From positions 76,334 to 130,482 of the forward strand of contig MNWW01000058.1 in assembly GCA_001871415.1 (NCBI GenBank): a DNA stretch of 54,149 bases. Reading direction: 5' to 3'. A program made the translations under genes and the position numbers. This DNA comes from Candidatus Woesearchaeota archaeon CG1_02_57_44 (GTDB taxonomy: Archaea > Nanobdellota > Nanobdellia > Woesearchaeales > CG1-02-57-44). Below are positions 39,500-50,221 of this stretch, piece after piece (the first letter of the stretch is position 1; each line of letters begins with the position of its first letter). A model generated the notes under the pieces. It saw nothing but the letters and a program-made list of their open reading frames with translations, was not told the DNA's origin and ran no database searches.

Positions 39500-40240
39500 C
39501 TACTCGCCCTCGACCTTGCTTGTGCGCTGGCCCCTCTTTATCTCATAGATGCTGAAGTCGCCTCGCTGCAGGCCTTCGGCAGAATCGATGCGCTCCTGCT
39601 TGCTGACATGATAGCCGAACCGTTCTGCATGAGCCGCTGGATCGTTCTTCGGCCCTGCGAAATGAAAATAGGGCATGACGATGACACCACGGGGCTCCAG
39701 ATGGTCCTTCGCATCGACCAAGAACCTGTTGATGAGGTCGGTGCCGCCCAGCATGGAGGCGCCAAGACCCTTGGGGTCTTGACCCATTGCCTCGGGACGT
39801 TCAGGGAAGAACGGGTGATTGAATACGATGCATTCATAGCGTGTGTTTGGCAATGTGTCGAACAGGTCGCTCTCGTAGCAGGCCACCCTGTCCTGCAGGC
39901 CGGACAATCGGGCGTTGTATCCTGCATCGGCCACTGCCAGCGGGTTGATGTCGGCGAGGTCGACATCAGCCGCCCCGAGCATCGCCATGAGCAGGCCTTG
40001 GGTGCCCGGGCCGCAGCCCATATCAAGGCATCGTCTGCCCGCGAAGAGGTTCTGGTTCGCATGCAGGTATCGGGCCAGCAGGATGCCTGAGCTCATGATG
40101 TCAGAGCCGAACACGCCATTGCTGATGCGCAGGGGCAGCTGCAGATGCTCGCTCACAGGAACGTTGTAGGTTCCGGTCGGCCTATCGTGGCGTGCTATCT
40201 GCCCTAGGACCTGCGCTGCCTGCTCCTGTGTCAAGGTCAT
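39500..40240 (-). CDS. class I SAM-dependent methyltransferase, PrmC/N6-MTase-like
   Basis: CLDMGCGPGTQGLLMAMLGA, FNHPFF (NPPY variant); SD ggaggtga. Confidence 0.85.
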   Translation of the reverse strand: MTLTQEQAAQVLGQIARHDRPTGTYNVPVSEHLQLPLRISNGVFGSDIMSSGILLARYLHANQNLFAGRRCLDMGCGPGTQGLLMAMLGAADVDLADINPLAVADAGYNARLSGLQDRVACYESDLFDTLPNTRYECIVFNHPFFPERPEAMGQDPKGLGASMLGGTDLINRFLVDAKDHLEPRGVIVMPYFHFAGPKNDPAAHAERFGYHVSKQERIDSAEGLQRGDFSIYEIKRGQRTSKVEGE

Positions 40241-40302
40241 GTGCTCATCACCTCCATTGTTCTGAGCAATTTGTTGTTACTATGTGGTGAAATGACCGTG
40301 GG

Positions 40303-40319
40303 AGATATTAATTATATCT
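40303..40319. promoter_or_regulatory. palindrome AGATAT-taatt-ATATCT, candidate operator or promoter element
   Basis: Read directly in divergent MTase/TrmB intergenic region. Confidence 0.4.
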
Positions 40320-40481
40320 TTACCCTTGGGGGTCGTAGTTTATGTCTATCCTGGCCACTATTGCTTCTTGGCCGTCCATTTGGCTCATTCTGTGTGGGGG
40401 GCGGGGAAAAATAGTGAAAATACTGTCCCCTTTGGGGGTCTGATAGGAAGTTTTTTATGCAGCAATGCCTTGGATATCCTT

Positions 40482-41228
40482 GTGGAACCACGAATCCTTC
40501 AGGACATCGGCCTGACCGATGGAGAGGCGCGCGTGTATCTCGCGCTGCTCGCTTTGGGGGAATCAAAGACAGGACCGCTCGCCAAAGAGGCACGAGTCTC
40601 ATCATCCAAGGTGTACAAGATCCTGGACCGCCTCATGGTCAAGGGACTCACTGGCTTTGTCACCAAAGGAAAGACAAAATATTTCTCAGCAGTGGACCCC
40701 CAGCGGCTGCGCGAGTTCGTGGCGCGTCAGGAACAAGAGCTTGAGCGCAGGCGGACTGTGGTGGAGCGGCTCATCCCTGAGCTGGAGACGGCGCAGAATC
40801 TTGCCCGCAAACCAGATGCGGTGGTGTACGATGGATTCAAGGCAACCACGAACTTCTTTCGCAGCCTGCTCGAGGAGCTCGGCAATGGTGATGAGTATCG
40901 CGTGCTCGGCGGCAACTATGGCACGACACAGGGGCTTCGGCCATTCTTTCAGAACTATCATCGGCAACGTGCGGCAAAGGGCATCAAGGTGCGGATGCTC
41001 GCCAACCATGGGGTGCTCGGCAACATCGAATCCACCACCCTGCAGCAGGCTGAGGTGCGCTATCTGCCGGAACGCTTCGTGTCGAGCATGCAGGTCACCT
41101 TCTATGGCAGCAAGGCGTTCATCACCTTCTGGACCAGATCTCCGACGGGATTTCTCATCAATGACCCTGAGGCAGTCAGCAGCTTCGGCTCGTACTTTGA
41201 TGCGTTGTGGCTGATGGGCGAGAAGTGA
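40482..41228 (+). CDS. TrmB-family transcriptional regulator (GTG start)
   Basis: (V)EPRILQDIGLTDGEARVYLALLALGESKTGPLAKEARVSSSKVYKILDRLMVKGLTGF; TTTTTTATG ~27 nt upstream. Confidence 0.9.
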   Translation: MEPRILQDIGLTDGEARVYLALLALGESKTGPLAKEARVSSSKVYKILDRLMVKGLTGFVTKGKTKYFSAVDPQRLREFVARQEQELERRRTVVERLIPELETAQNLARKPDAVVYDGFKATTNFFRSLLEELGNGDEYRVLGGNYGTTQGLRPFFQNYHRQRAAKGIKVRMLANHGVLGNIESTTLQQAEVRYLPERFVSSMQVTFYGSKAFITFWTRSPTGFLINDPEAVSSFGSYFDALWLMGEK

Positions 41229-41278
41229 TGTATCCTTTTGATTATTTTTAATTATTAAAATCTGATTGGTTCTTGCGC

Positions 41279-41488
41279 ATGATCTCCTGGCGCCATTTCT
41301 TGGCACCAGGAGCGCCAATACTTTTGCCGGGGTATTCGCTCGCAGGTGAGATTAACGACCCTGCGATCCATGGACCCTCGCATGGTTATGACGTCGACAT
41401 GGTCGCTCACTGGCATGCGCCAGCGCAGATGACCTCTCCGAACCTGCAGCGTGGAGAACTCTTCCTCTATGCGTTGCGCGAGCGTTGA
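41279..41488 (+). CDS. small hypothetical protein (69 aa)
   Basis: AT-rich TATA-like region ~25 nt upstream; competing antisense ORF 41255-41494. Confidence 0.35.
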   Translation: MISWRHFLAPGAPILLPGYSLAGEINDPAIHGPSHGYDVDMVAHWHAPAQMTSPNLQRGELFLYALRER

Positions 41489-41570
41489 ACTCATGCTGTG
41501 GGGGCTGCGGTCGGCGCTCTCACCTACGCTGCTTGGGTGTCGCTTACAAGGTTGGTTGGCCTGAGGGAAT

Positions 41571-42485
41571 CTACCTTACGGGCGCAAGCCATGTCGCGTG
41601 CTCCGCGTCCTCGCCCGCGATGACCTTGCTGAAGGCTGCCTGCAGTTGCTTGGTCACCGGGCCGGGCTTGCCGGTCCCGATGGTCCTGCCATCGACCTCG
41701 CGAACAGGAGTCAATTCTGCCGCAGTCCCTGTCAGGAACATCTCATCAGCGAGATACACATCGTCGCGGGTCAGGCGCGCCTCTGCGGTCGGTATGCCAT
41801 GCTCCTTTGCCAGGACCATGACCGATTGGCGCGTGATGCCAGGCAAAAAGCTCGTGAACACAGGCGTTGTCAATATGCCATCGCGTACGATGAAGATATT
41901 CTCACCCGACCCCTCCGCAACATAGCCGTCCACGTCGAGCACCATGGCCTCATCATATCCGTTGCTCACGGCTTCGTGCTTGGCGAGCACGCTGTTGACA
42001 TAGGCGCCGCAGACCTTCGCGCGGGTCATATTGATGTTGACGTGATGTCGCGTGAAGCTGGAGGTCTTGACGCGGATGCCATTGGCGACGCCATCTTCGC
42101 CAAGATATGTTCCCCATTCCCATGCGGCTATGGCGACGTTGACCGTGCAGCCGACCGGGTTCAGGCCCATCTGTCCGTAGCCAAGATATATGATTGGTCT
42201 GATGTAGGCGGAGGGTAATTTATTCTTGGTGATGATGTCCCTGCATGCCTGTGTTATCATTTCTTTGCTGAACGGTACCTTGATCCCAAGGATGTGCGCT
42301 GAGCCGAAGAGTCTATCGACGTGCTCCTTGAGGCGAAAGACAGCTGGGCCCTGCTTTGTCGCATAGCAGCGGATGCCCTCAAAGACGCCGGTGCCATAAT
42401 GGAGCGCGTGGGTGAGCACATGCACCTGCGCGTCCTTCCATGCGACAAGCTCGCCGTCCATCCAGATGAACTTGGATTCCTTCAT
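41571..42485 (-). CDS. ilvE: branched-chain amino acid aminotransferase
   Basis: [50 protein letters not shown] 27 nt upstream. Confidence 0.97.
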   Translation of the reverse strand: MKESKFIWMDGELVAWKDAQVHVLTHALHYGTGVFEGIRCYATKQGPAVFRLKEHVDRLFGSAHILGIKVPFSKEMITQACRDIITKNKLPSAYIRPIIYLGYGQMGLNPVGCTVNVAIAAWEWGTYLGEDGVANGIRVKTSSFTRHHVNINMTRAKVCGAYVNSVLAKHEAVSNGYDEAMVLDVDGYVAEGSGENIFIVRDGILTTPVFTSFLPGITRQSVMVLAKEHGIPTAEARLTRDDVYLADEMFLTGTAAELTPVREVDGRTIGTGKPGPVTKQLQAAFSKVIAGEDAEHATWLAPVR

Positions 42486-42565
42486 GGGGCGAGGTGAGCA
42501 GGATGATGATTATAAATGTTTGGCGGGCGTGAAAACCTCCCGGATGGGTCTTCTTCAGCATAACC

Positions 42566-42574
42566 TTTAAATAT
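42566..42574 (+). promoter_or_regulatory. TATA box TTTAAATAT for the leu/ilv operon
   Basis: Centre ~27 nt upstream of ATG 42597. Confidence 0.8.
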
Positions 42575-42596
42575 CGCCTCCCATTCTTTGTTGCAC

Positions 42597-42671
42597 ATGC
42601 ACGACAACCATTCCATCACGGGCTCTGCCATTATCGGTAAGAGCGTCCTTCTGCTCGTGCTAGTCCTATAG
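42597..42671 (+). CDS. 24-aa Leu/Val-rich putative leader peptide MHDNHSITGSAIIGKSVLLLVLVL*
   Basis: ATG coincides with promoter-predicted TSS; codons GTC CTT CTG CTC GTG CTA GTC CTA then TAG; upstream of leuA. Confidence 0.75.
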   Translation: MHDNHSITGSAIIGKSVLLLVLVL

Positions 42672-42688
42672 CCCGGGCAATCCTGGGC
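42671..42688 (+). other. RNA hairpin GCCCGG-gcaatc-CTGGGC beginning at leader stop codon
   Basis: Manual pairing, 6 bp including one G-U. Confidence 0.5.
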
Positions 42689-42724
42689 CAGTGCATTGTC
42701 TTGAACCTTACAGGGGGTACTACC

Positions 42725-44284
42725 ATGAATACGGTAAGAATCTTTGACACAACACTTCGGGACGGAGAGCAGACACCGGGCGTCTCATTCACGCTGCAGG
42801 AGAAGCTTATGATAGCGAAGCAGCTTGAGCGCCTCGGCGTCGATATCATCGAGGCAGGTTTTCCCATCGCGAGCAAGGGGAGCTTTGATGCTGTCCATCT
42901 CATAGCCAAGGAAGTCCGCAAGCCGGTCATCTGCGGGCTCGCGAGGACGGTCGACAAGGATATCAAGGCTGCGGCCGAGGCGCTCAAGGGCGCTGAGCGC
43001 GCAAGGATACACACATTCATCGCGACCAGCGACATTCATCGCGACCACAAGCTCAAGAAGACCAAGGAGCAGGTGGCGCAGATGGCGCGCGACGCGGTCA
43101 AGCTTGCCCGGACGTTCACGGATGATGTGGAGTTCTCGCCTGAGGACGCCAGCCGGACAGACCTCGACTATATGTGCGCGGTGGTCGAGGAAGCGGTCGC
43201 GGCGGGTGCCACGACCATCAACATCCCTGACACGGTCGGCTACGCACAGCCGCAGGAATATGAAGAGCGCATCCGCTATGTCCAGGAGAAGGTGCCCAAC
43301 ATCAAGGGACTTGCCATCAGCACGCACTGCCACGACGACCTTGGCCTGAGCGTCGCCAATTCGCTCGCCGCGGTCAAGGCAGGGGCGACGCAGGTGGAAT
43401 GCACCATCAATGGCATCGGCGAGCGCGCTGGCAACACGTCCATGGAAGAGGTGGTGATGGCCATCAGGATGCGCGGGGCATACTACAGCGCCACGACCAA
43501 CATCAACACCCGCGAGCTGTTTCGCACCAGCCAGATGGTCGCGCGCTTCAGCGGCATCACGCCACAGCGCAACAAGGCCATCGTGGGCGCGAACGCGTTC
43601 GCGCACCAGGCTGGCATCCACCAGCACGGGGTCATCAGCAACAAGCGCACCTATGAGATCATGGACGCCGAAGACGTCGGCTGGGAAGGAGAGAACCTTG
43701 TCATCGGAAAGCTCTCGGGCAAGCACGCCATCAAGGAGGCACTGACCGAAGCGGGTTTTGAGCTCACGGAGGATCAGCTGCTCAGCGTCACGGAGAAGGT
43801 CAAGGACCTTGGCGATAAGCAGAAGAGCATCCATCGCGATGATGTGGTCGCTATCGCCATCGATGTCCTGTCCGCCCTGAGCCCGAAGGAGGATCGCATC
43901 AAGCTTGATGAGCTCAGTGTCTTCACGGGCAATCGGGTCACGCCGAGCAGCACGGTCGGTGTCAGCATCGACGGCCAGCGTCACATCGGCTCTGCCACCG
44001 GCGTCGGTCCGGTGGATGCTGCCGCAAAAGCCTTAAAGAGCGTCATCGGCCCGGGCTTTTTGCTCAAGGAATACAACCTGAAGGCCATCACGGGCGGTAC
44101 CGATGCGCTGGCGAATGTGGCCATCAAGATGGAGGATGAGGAGCATAATGTCTTCACCTCCGAGGCGGTCGATGAAGATGTCATCATGGCGAGCGTGAAA
44201 GCAATGATCAAGGGCGCCAACAAGGCGTACCACTTCAAGACACAGCAGGATTTGCGACAAGGTGAGCGACATGAAAGGAAGTGA
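42725..44284 (+). CDS. leuA: 2-isopropylmalate synthase
   Basis: FDTTLRDGEQTPGVSFT, STHCHDDLGLSVANSLAAVKAGA, NTSMEEVVMAI, HQAGIHQHGV; SD agggggt. Confidence 0.97.
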   Translation: MNTVRIFDTTLRDGEQTPGVSFTLQEKLMIAKQLERLGVDIIEAGFPIASKGSFDAVHLIAKEVRKPVICGLARTVDKDIKAAAEALKGAERARIHTFIATSDIHRDHKLKKTKEQVAQMARDAVKLARTFTDDVEFSPEDASRTDLDYMCAVVEEAVAAGATTINIPDTVGYAQPQEYEERIRYVQEKVPNIKGLAISTHCHDDLGLSVANSLAAVKAGATQVECTINGIGERAGNTSMEEVVMAIRMRGAYYSATTNINTRELFRTSQMVARFSGITPQRNKAIVGANAFAHQAGIHQHGVISNKRTYEIMDAEDVGWEGENLVIGKLSGKHAIKEALTEAGFELTEDQLLSVTEKVKDLGDKQKSIHRDDVVAIAIDVLSALSPKEDRIKLDELSVFTGNRVTPSSTVGVSIDGQRHIGSATGVGPVDAAAKALKSVIGPGFLLKEYNLKAITGGTDALANVAIKMEDEEHNVFTSEAVDEDVIMASVKAMIKGANKAYHFKTQQDLRQGERHERK

Positions 44285-46001
44285 GGTCATCGTCAAGTGC
44301 CTGCAGCAGCAGGGCGTGCAGGACATCTTCGGCATCACCGGAGGCGCGGTCATACCGCTCTATGATGCCCTCTACGACCATCAAGATACCATCCGCAACA
44401 TCATCTGCCGTCATGAGCAGGGGGCGGCGCACATGGCGGCCGGCTTCGCGCGCGCCAGCGGCAAGCCCGGTGTGTGCGTCGGCACGTCAGGGCCCGGAGG
44501 CAGCAACATGATTACGGGCATCATGGACGCGTTCATGGACTCGACGCCGATGGTCGCGATGGCGGGGCAGGTGCCGGTCTCTTTCATCGGCAAGGACGCG
44601 TTTCAGGAGACGGACATGATAGGGCTCACCATGCCCATCACCAAGCATAACTTCCAGGTCCGGGATCCTGAGAAGCTTGCTGAGACACTGGTCAAGGCAT
44701 TCAAGCTGTCCACAGAAGGGAGGCCGGGGCCCATCTACATCGACCTTCCCAAGGACGTGCAGAACGCCACGGTCAAGGGTAGCATCCCAAAGGATGTCAC
44801 CATCCCATCGTATCGGCCGCGTGTCAAGCCAAACCTGTACCAGATCAAGAAAGCCGTGACCGCGTTGCTCAAGGCAGAGCGCCCGCTCATCATCGCGGGC
44901 GGCGGATGCATCATCGCGGGCGCCAAGGACGCGCTCGCAGCGTTCGTCAATGCCTCGCACATCCCAGTCAATACCACGACCATGGGAAAAGGCATCTTCA
45001 ATGAGGCGCATCCGCTGGCGCTCGGTGTCATGGGCATGCATGGCACAGAGGAAGCCAACTACGCAGCGGTCCACACGGATTGCATGCTTGCCATCGGTTG
45101 TCGGTTCTCTGATCGCATCACGGGCGATACCAGCTTGTTCGCGCAGGGCGCTATTGTCATCCACGCGGACATCGACCCCAGCGAGATAGGCAAGAACGTG
45201 CGCGTCGACATCCCGGTTGTGGGGGACGCGGCAGAGACCATCAAGCTGCTCACGCAGGTCTTCCTTGAGGAGAAAGGCAAGGATAAACACAAAGGCTCCG
45301 CATGGGTCAAGGCGCTCGAAGAGCTTCGCCAGATAGGCGAGAGCCATAAGGCGCGCGATGTCAAGGGCATGACGCAATCAAACATGATAACGCAGCTGGG
45401 CAGGTTCCTCAAGCAGGAGGATATCGTCACCACGGGCGTCGGCCAGCATCAGATGTTCGGAGAGCACTACCTGCGGCGCACCCTGCCGCGCACCTGGATA
45501 ACTTCGGGCGGCGCGGGCACTATGGGCTACGGCCTGCCAGCGGCGATCGGCGCCAAAGTGGCGGTTCCTGACCGGGAGGTCTATGACCTTGATGGTGATG
45601 GCAGTTTCCAGATGACCAGCCAGGAACTCGCGACTGCCAAGCAGTTCGGCATCAAGGTGACGCCGGTCCTCATGAACAACCAGTACCTTGGCATGGTCAA
45701 GCAGTGGCTCGACCTGTTCCAGGAGAGGCGGCATTCAGGCATCCACTTCAGCGTTAACCCTGACTTCGTCAAGCTGGCTGAGGCGTATCATCTGTCCGGC
45801 ATCTCTGTCACACGGGAATCAGAGCTGGTCCCCGCGCTGCAGCAGGCGCGCAAGGCCGATGAGACCGTGCTTATCGATGTGCACGTCGACCCGGAGGATA
45901 ATATCTTCCCCATGCTGCCGCCTGGCAAAGGGCTGCAGCACATCATCGGCGGCAAGGCCTACTTCACCAAGACCTGGGACGAGGTCCGGCAGGGCAAGTA
46001 G
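44271..46001 (+). CDS. ilvB: acetolactate synthase large subunit
   Basis: FGITGGAVIPLYDAL, GTSGPGGSNMITGI, GDGSFQMTSQELATA ThPP motif; overlaps leuA end. Confidence 0.97.
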   Translation: MKGSEVIVKCLQQQGVQDIFGITGGAVIPLYDALYDHQDTIRNIICRHEQGAAHMAAGFARASGKPGVCVGTSGPGGSNMITGIMDAFMDSTPMVAMAGQVPVSFIGKDAFQETDMIGLTMPITKHNFQVRDPEKLAETLVKAFKLSTEGRPGPIYIDLPKDVQNATVKGSIPKDVTIPSYRPRVKPNLYQIKKAVTALLKAERPLIIAGGGCIIAGAKDALAAFVNASHIPVNTTTMGKGIFNEAHPLALGVMGMHGTEEANYAAVHTDCMLAIGCRFSDRITGDTSLFAQGAIVIHADIDPSEIGKNVRVDIPVVGDAAETIKLLTQVFLEEKGKDKHKGSAWVKALEELRQIGESHKARDVKGMTQSNMITQLGRFLKQEDIVTTGVGQHQMFGEHYLRRTLPRTWITSGGAGTMGYGLPAAIGAKVAVPDREVYDLDGDGSFQMTSQELATAKQFGIKVTPVLMNNQYLGMVKQWLDLFQERRHSGIHFSVNPDFVKLAEAYHLSGISVTRESELVPALQQARKADETVLIDVHVDPEDNIFPMLPPGKGLQHIIGGKAYFTKTWDEVRQGK

Positions 46002-46140
46002 CAACCACCCTGCAGCACATACGGTGCCCCTGGTGGAACGTCGGGACTGGCAGAAGAATCCCTTCGCAGCGGGGCAAGGGCGCAGGGCGACGCGTTGCGG
46101 AAATGCGTCCGACAATACCATAAACAATAAAACAGGATTC

Positions 46141-46168
46141 AATCCCACAACACGAATCCCACAGCACG
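46141..46168. repeat. 14-bp tandem repeat x2 (aatcccacaacacg / aatcccacagcacg)
   Basis: Read directly in ilvB-ilvN gap. Confidence 0.9.
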
Positions 46169-46179
46169 AGGCGATACCT

Positions 46180-46809
46180 ATGTACAGCGACAAGAAAGAA
46201 TGGCACCCATCACACAGGCATGTCATCAGCCTGATGGTGGTCGATGAGCCAGGAGTGCTCACCCGCATCAGCAACATGTTCTTCAAGCGCAACTTCAACA
46301 TCGACACTCTGACCGTCAGTCCCAGCATCATCAATGGGCAAAGCCGCATCACGCTGAGCTTCTTTGGCGACGATTCAGTCTATGAGCAGCTCATCAAGCA
46401 GCTCAACAAGCTCATCGACGTCATCAAGGTATCAGACTTGCCCAAGGGCGATACGGTCATCAGGGATTTGTGCCTGGTGCGCGTCACGGCCAAGGACGCG
46501 GCCACGCAGAACCAGCTCATCAACTACTGCCGCTTCTATCGCGCGCGCATCGTCGATGCCACGCATGATGATCTCATGGTCGAGATGGTGGGCAAGCCCG
46601 AGAAGATAGACGCGTTCCTCGAGCTTGTAGGGCCCTTGGGCATCAAGGAGGTATCGCGCACAGGCGTCACGGCGCTCGCCCGCGGCAATGGGGTGAAAGG
46701 CAATGGGATGAGGGGGAATGGCGTGAAGGGCAACGGCAGCGTGAGCGGCGCCTCCACGAGCGCGGGCAGCAAGACCGCAGGCTCTCCTGATGGAGGGGAT
46801 GTGCGATGA
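46180..46809 (+). CDS. ilvN: acetolactate synthase small subunit with repetitive C-terminal tail
   Basis: [39 protein letters not shown] domain; [18 protein letters not shown] tail. Confidence 0.95.
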   Translation: MYSDKKEWHPSHRHVISLMVVDEPGVLTRISNMFFKRNFNIDTLTVSPSIINGQSRITLSFFGDDSVYEQLIKQLNKLIDVIKVSDLPKGDTVIRDLCLVRVTAKDAATQNQLINYCRFYRARIVDATHDDLMVEMVGKPEKIDAFLELVGPLGIKEVSRTGVTALARGNGVKGNGMRGNGVKGNGSVSGASTSAGSKTAGSPDGGDVR

Positions 46810-48248
46810 CCAAGCACGCTGGCAAGACGCTCTATGACAAGATCTTTGACCTGCATACCGTGAGGCAGCTGCCTACTGGTCAATATCAGCTCTTCATCGG
46901 CCTGCACCTGGTGCATGAGGTGACCAGCCCCCAAGCATTCGCGATGCTCCGGGAACGTGGACTGAAGGTGGCTTATCCAGAGCGCACGTTCGCGACCGTG
47001 GATCACATTGTCCCCACGCACGACCAGAAACGCCCCTACCAGGATGCGCAGGCAGAGAAGATGATAGCGGCAATGGAATCGAACGCGAAGGAGTTCTGCT
47101 TCATGCTCTACAATACGCAGAGCGGCAAGCAGGGCGTGGTGCACATCATCGGTCCCGAGCTTGGCCTGACGCAGCCAGGCATGACCATCGCATGCGGCGA
47201 CTCGCACACCAGCACGCACGGCGCGTTCGGCGCCCTCGCGTTCGGCATCGGCACCAGCCAGGTCCGGGATGTGCTGGCCACGCAGACGCTCGCCATCAAC
47301 AGGCTCAAGGTCAGGCGCATCAATGTGACAGGCAGCCTGAAGCCAGGTGTCTACGCAAAGGATGTCGTGCTCGCCATCATCCGCAAGCTGGGCGTGAAAG
47401 GCGGCATCGGTTATGCCTATGAATACGGAGGCAGTGCCATTGAAGCACTGAGCATGGAAGGCAGGATGACGCTGTGCAACATGACAATAGAAGGGGGTGC
47501 TCTGTGCGGTTATGTCAATCCTGACAAGACGACGTTCAGCTACCTGCAGGGCCGCGAGTTCGCGCCTGGTCTTGACGCATGGGATCGCGCGGTCGCGTTC
47601 TGGAGCAGCATGGCATCGGACGCTGACGCGGTCTATGATGATGTGGTGGAAATAGACGGTTCAGTGCTCTCGCCCATGGTCACCTGGGGCATCAATCCCG
47701 GACAGGCCATAGGCATCGACGAGAACGTGCCTGACCCTGCCAGCATGATCGCTGATGAGGCGCAAGTGGCATCGCGGGCATTGGCGCACATGGGACTTGT
47801 TGCGGGACAGCCAATCACGGGAACACCGGTGGATGTGGTCTTCATCGGCAGCTGCACCAATGGCAGGCTGTCTGACCTGCGCGAGGCGGCCAGGATAGCG
47901 AAGGGGAAGAGGGTGCACGCGGGCGTGAAAGCGCTCGTCGTCCCTGGCAGCCAGCAGGTCAAGAAGACGGCGGAAGCAGAAGGCCTCGACAAGATCTTCA
48001 CTACGGCGGGCTTCGAGTGGCGCAGCGCTGGGTGCAGCATGTGCCTTGCGATGAACCCAGACAAGCTGCAGGGCAACCAGCTTTCGGCGAGCAGCAGCAA
48101 CCGCAACTTCATCGGCAGGCAGGGCAGCCCCACGGGCAGGACACTGCTCATGAGCCCTGCCATGTGCGCGGCCGCGGCGATCGCAGGAAAGGTCGTGGAT
48201 GTGCGGGCGGTCGATGTGCGTGCGGCAGCTGCGCTGGAGGTGAGGTGA
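46806..48248 (+). CDS. leuC: 3-isopropylmalate dehydratase large subunit, long bacterial-like form
   Basis: [60 protein letters not shown]. Confidence 0.96.
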   Translation: MTKHAGKTLYDKIFDLHTVRQLPTGQYQLFIGLHLVHEVTSPQAFAMLRERGLKVAYPERTFATVDHIVPTHDQKRPYQDAQAEKMIAAMESNAKEFCFMLYNTQSGKQGVVHIIGPELGLTQPGMTIACGDSHTSTHGAFGALAFGIGTSQVRDVLATQTLAINRLKVRRINVTGSLKPGVYAKDVVLAIIRKLGVKGGIGYAYEYGGSAIEALSMEGRMTLCNMTIEGGALCGYVNPDKTTFSYLQGREFAPGLDAWDRAVAFWSSMASDADAVYDDVVEIDGSVLSPMVTWGINPGQAIGIDENVPDPASMIADEAQVASRALAHMGLVAGQPITGTPVDVVFIGSCTNGRLSDLREAARIAKGKRVHAGVKALVVPGSQQVKKTAEAEGLDKIFTTAGFEWRSAGCSMCLAMNPDKLQGNQLSASSSNRNFIGRQGSPTGRTLLMSPAMCAAAAIAGKVVDVRAVDVRAAAALEVR

Positions 48249-48908
48249 ATGGCGAAGCATATCATCGAGGTGTCTGGCAGAGGGGTCGTGGTCAGGGGCA
48301 ATGACATCGACACAGACCGCATCATCCCTGCGCGCTACATGAAGGAGATAACCTTCGACCATATGGGCGAGTACGCGTTCTATGATGAGCGCTTTACGCA
48401 GGAATTGGGTCGGGATGGCAAGCCGCAGCAGAAGGCGCATCCCTTCAATGACGTACGCTTCCGGGGTGCGTCCATCCTGCTCGTCAACAAGAACTTCGGC
48501 TGCGGCAGCTCGCGCGAGCACGCTCCCCAGGCGCTCATGCGCTGGGGCATCACCGCGATAGTTGGCGAGAGCTTCGCTGCCATCTTCGCGGGCAACTGCA
48601 CCATGCTGGGCATACCGACCCTGACAGTATCGTCGCAGGAAATCGAGGAGCTGATGCAGCAGGTAGAGGCGCATCCGCAGGAACAGCTGGTGCTGGACAT
48701 CGCGGCAGTCCGGATCGCCGCGGGCAACCTGCGGGGGGAGGCGTCCATGCCTGAATCCATCAGGAAGGCACTTACCGAAGGCACCTGGGATTCGACATCG
48801 CTGTTGCTGGACGGCAAGGACGCCATAGCGGCGCTGGCGAAGCGATTGCCGTACCTTAACACCTTCCGCGGAGGGTCGCAGGGCACAGGCGACGTCGGGA
48901 GAGCGTAG
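48249..48908 (+). CDS. leuD: 3-isopropylmalate dehydratase small subunit
   Basis: DIDTDRIIPARYMKEIT, NFGCGSSREHAPQALMRWGI, FAGNC. Confidence 0.96.
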   Translation: MAKHIIEVSGRGVVVRGNDIDTDRIIPARYMKEITFDHMGEYAFYDERFTQELGRDGKPQQKAHPFNDVRFRGASILLVNKNFGCGSSREHAPQALMRWGITAIVGESFAAIFAGNCTMLGIPTLTVSSQEIEELMQQVEAHPQEQLVLDIAAVRIAAGNLRGEASMPESIRKALTEGTWDSTSLLLDGKDAIAALAKRLPYLNTFRGGSQGTGDVGRA

Positions 48909-48956
48909 GGCATTCACGTATGTGACGAGCATTCCTGCACATAACGAGAACCATAA

Positions 48957-50072
<1,116 letters not shown>

Positions 50073-50156
50073 GATTGTCGCATGCGATGGAATGATGTGC
50101 GCGGTGGATGGTTATCCCGCGACAAACATAAATAGGAGAGGGTTATCGGAAGCACC

Positions 50157-50189
50157 ATGATTGGGGCCGCAAGGGCCCCGACGCGTTGA
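50157..50189 (+). CDS. 10-aa uORF (MIGAARAPTR*) upstream of ilvC, overlapping a GC hairpin
   Basis: ATG 27 nt downstream of ACATAAATA; contains GGGGCC-gcaag-GGCCCC (50163-50179). Confidence 0.45.
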   Translation: MIGAARAPTR

Positions 50190-50221
50190 TACAGACTTTC
50201 AATACACCATAGGTGAATACC

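Noticed and set aside
41255-41494. 79-aa minus ORF
   Set aside because: No TATA or SD upstream; the overlapping plus ORF has a promoter-like element, though neither is certain
42785-43984. 399-aa minus-strand ORF antisense to leuA
   Set aside because: Shadow ORF opposite a highly conserved gene; no promoter or family features
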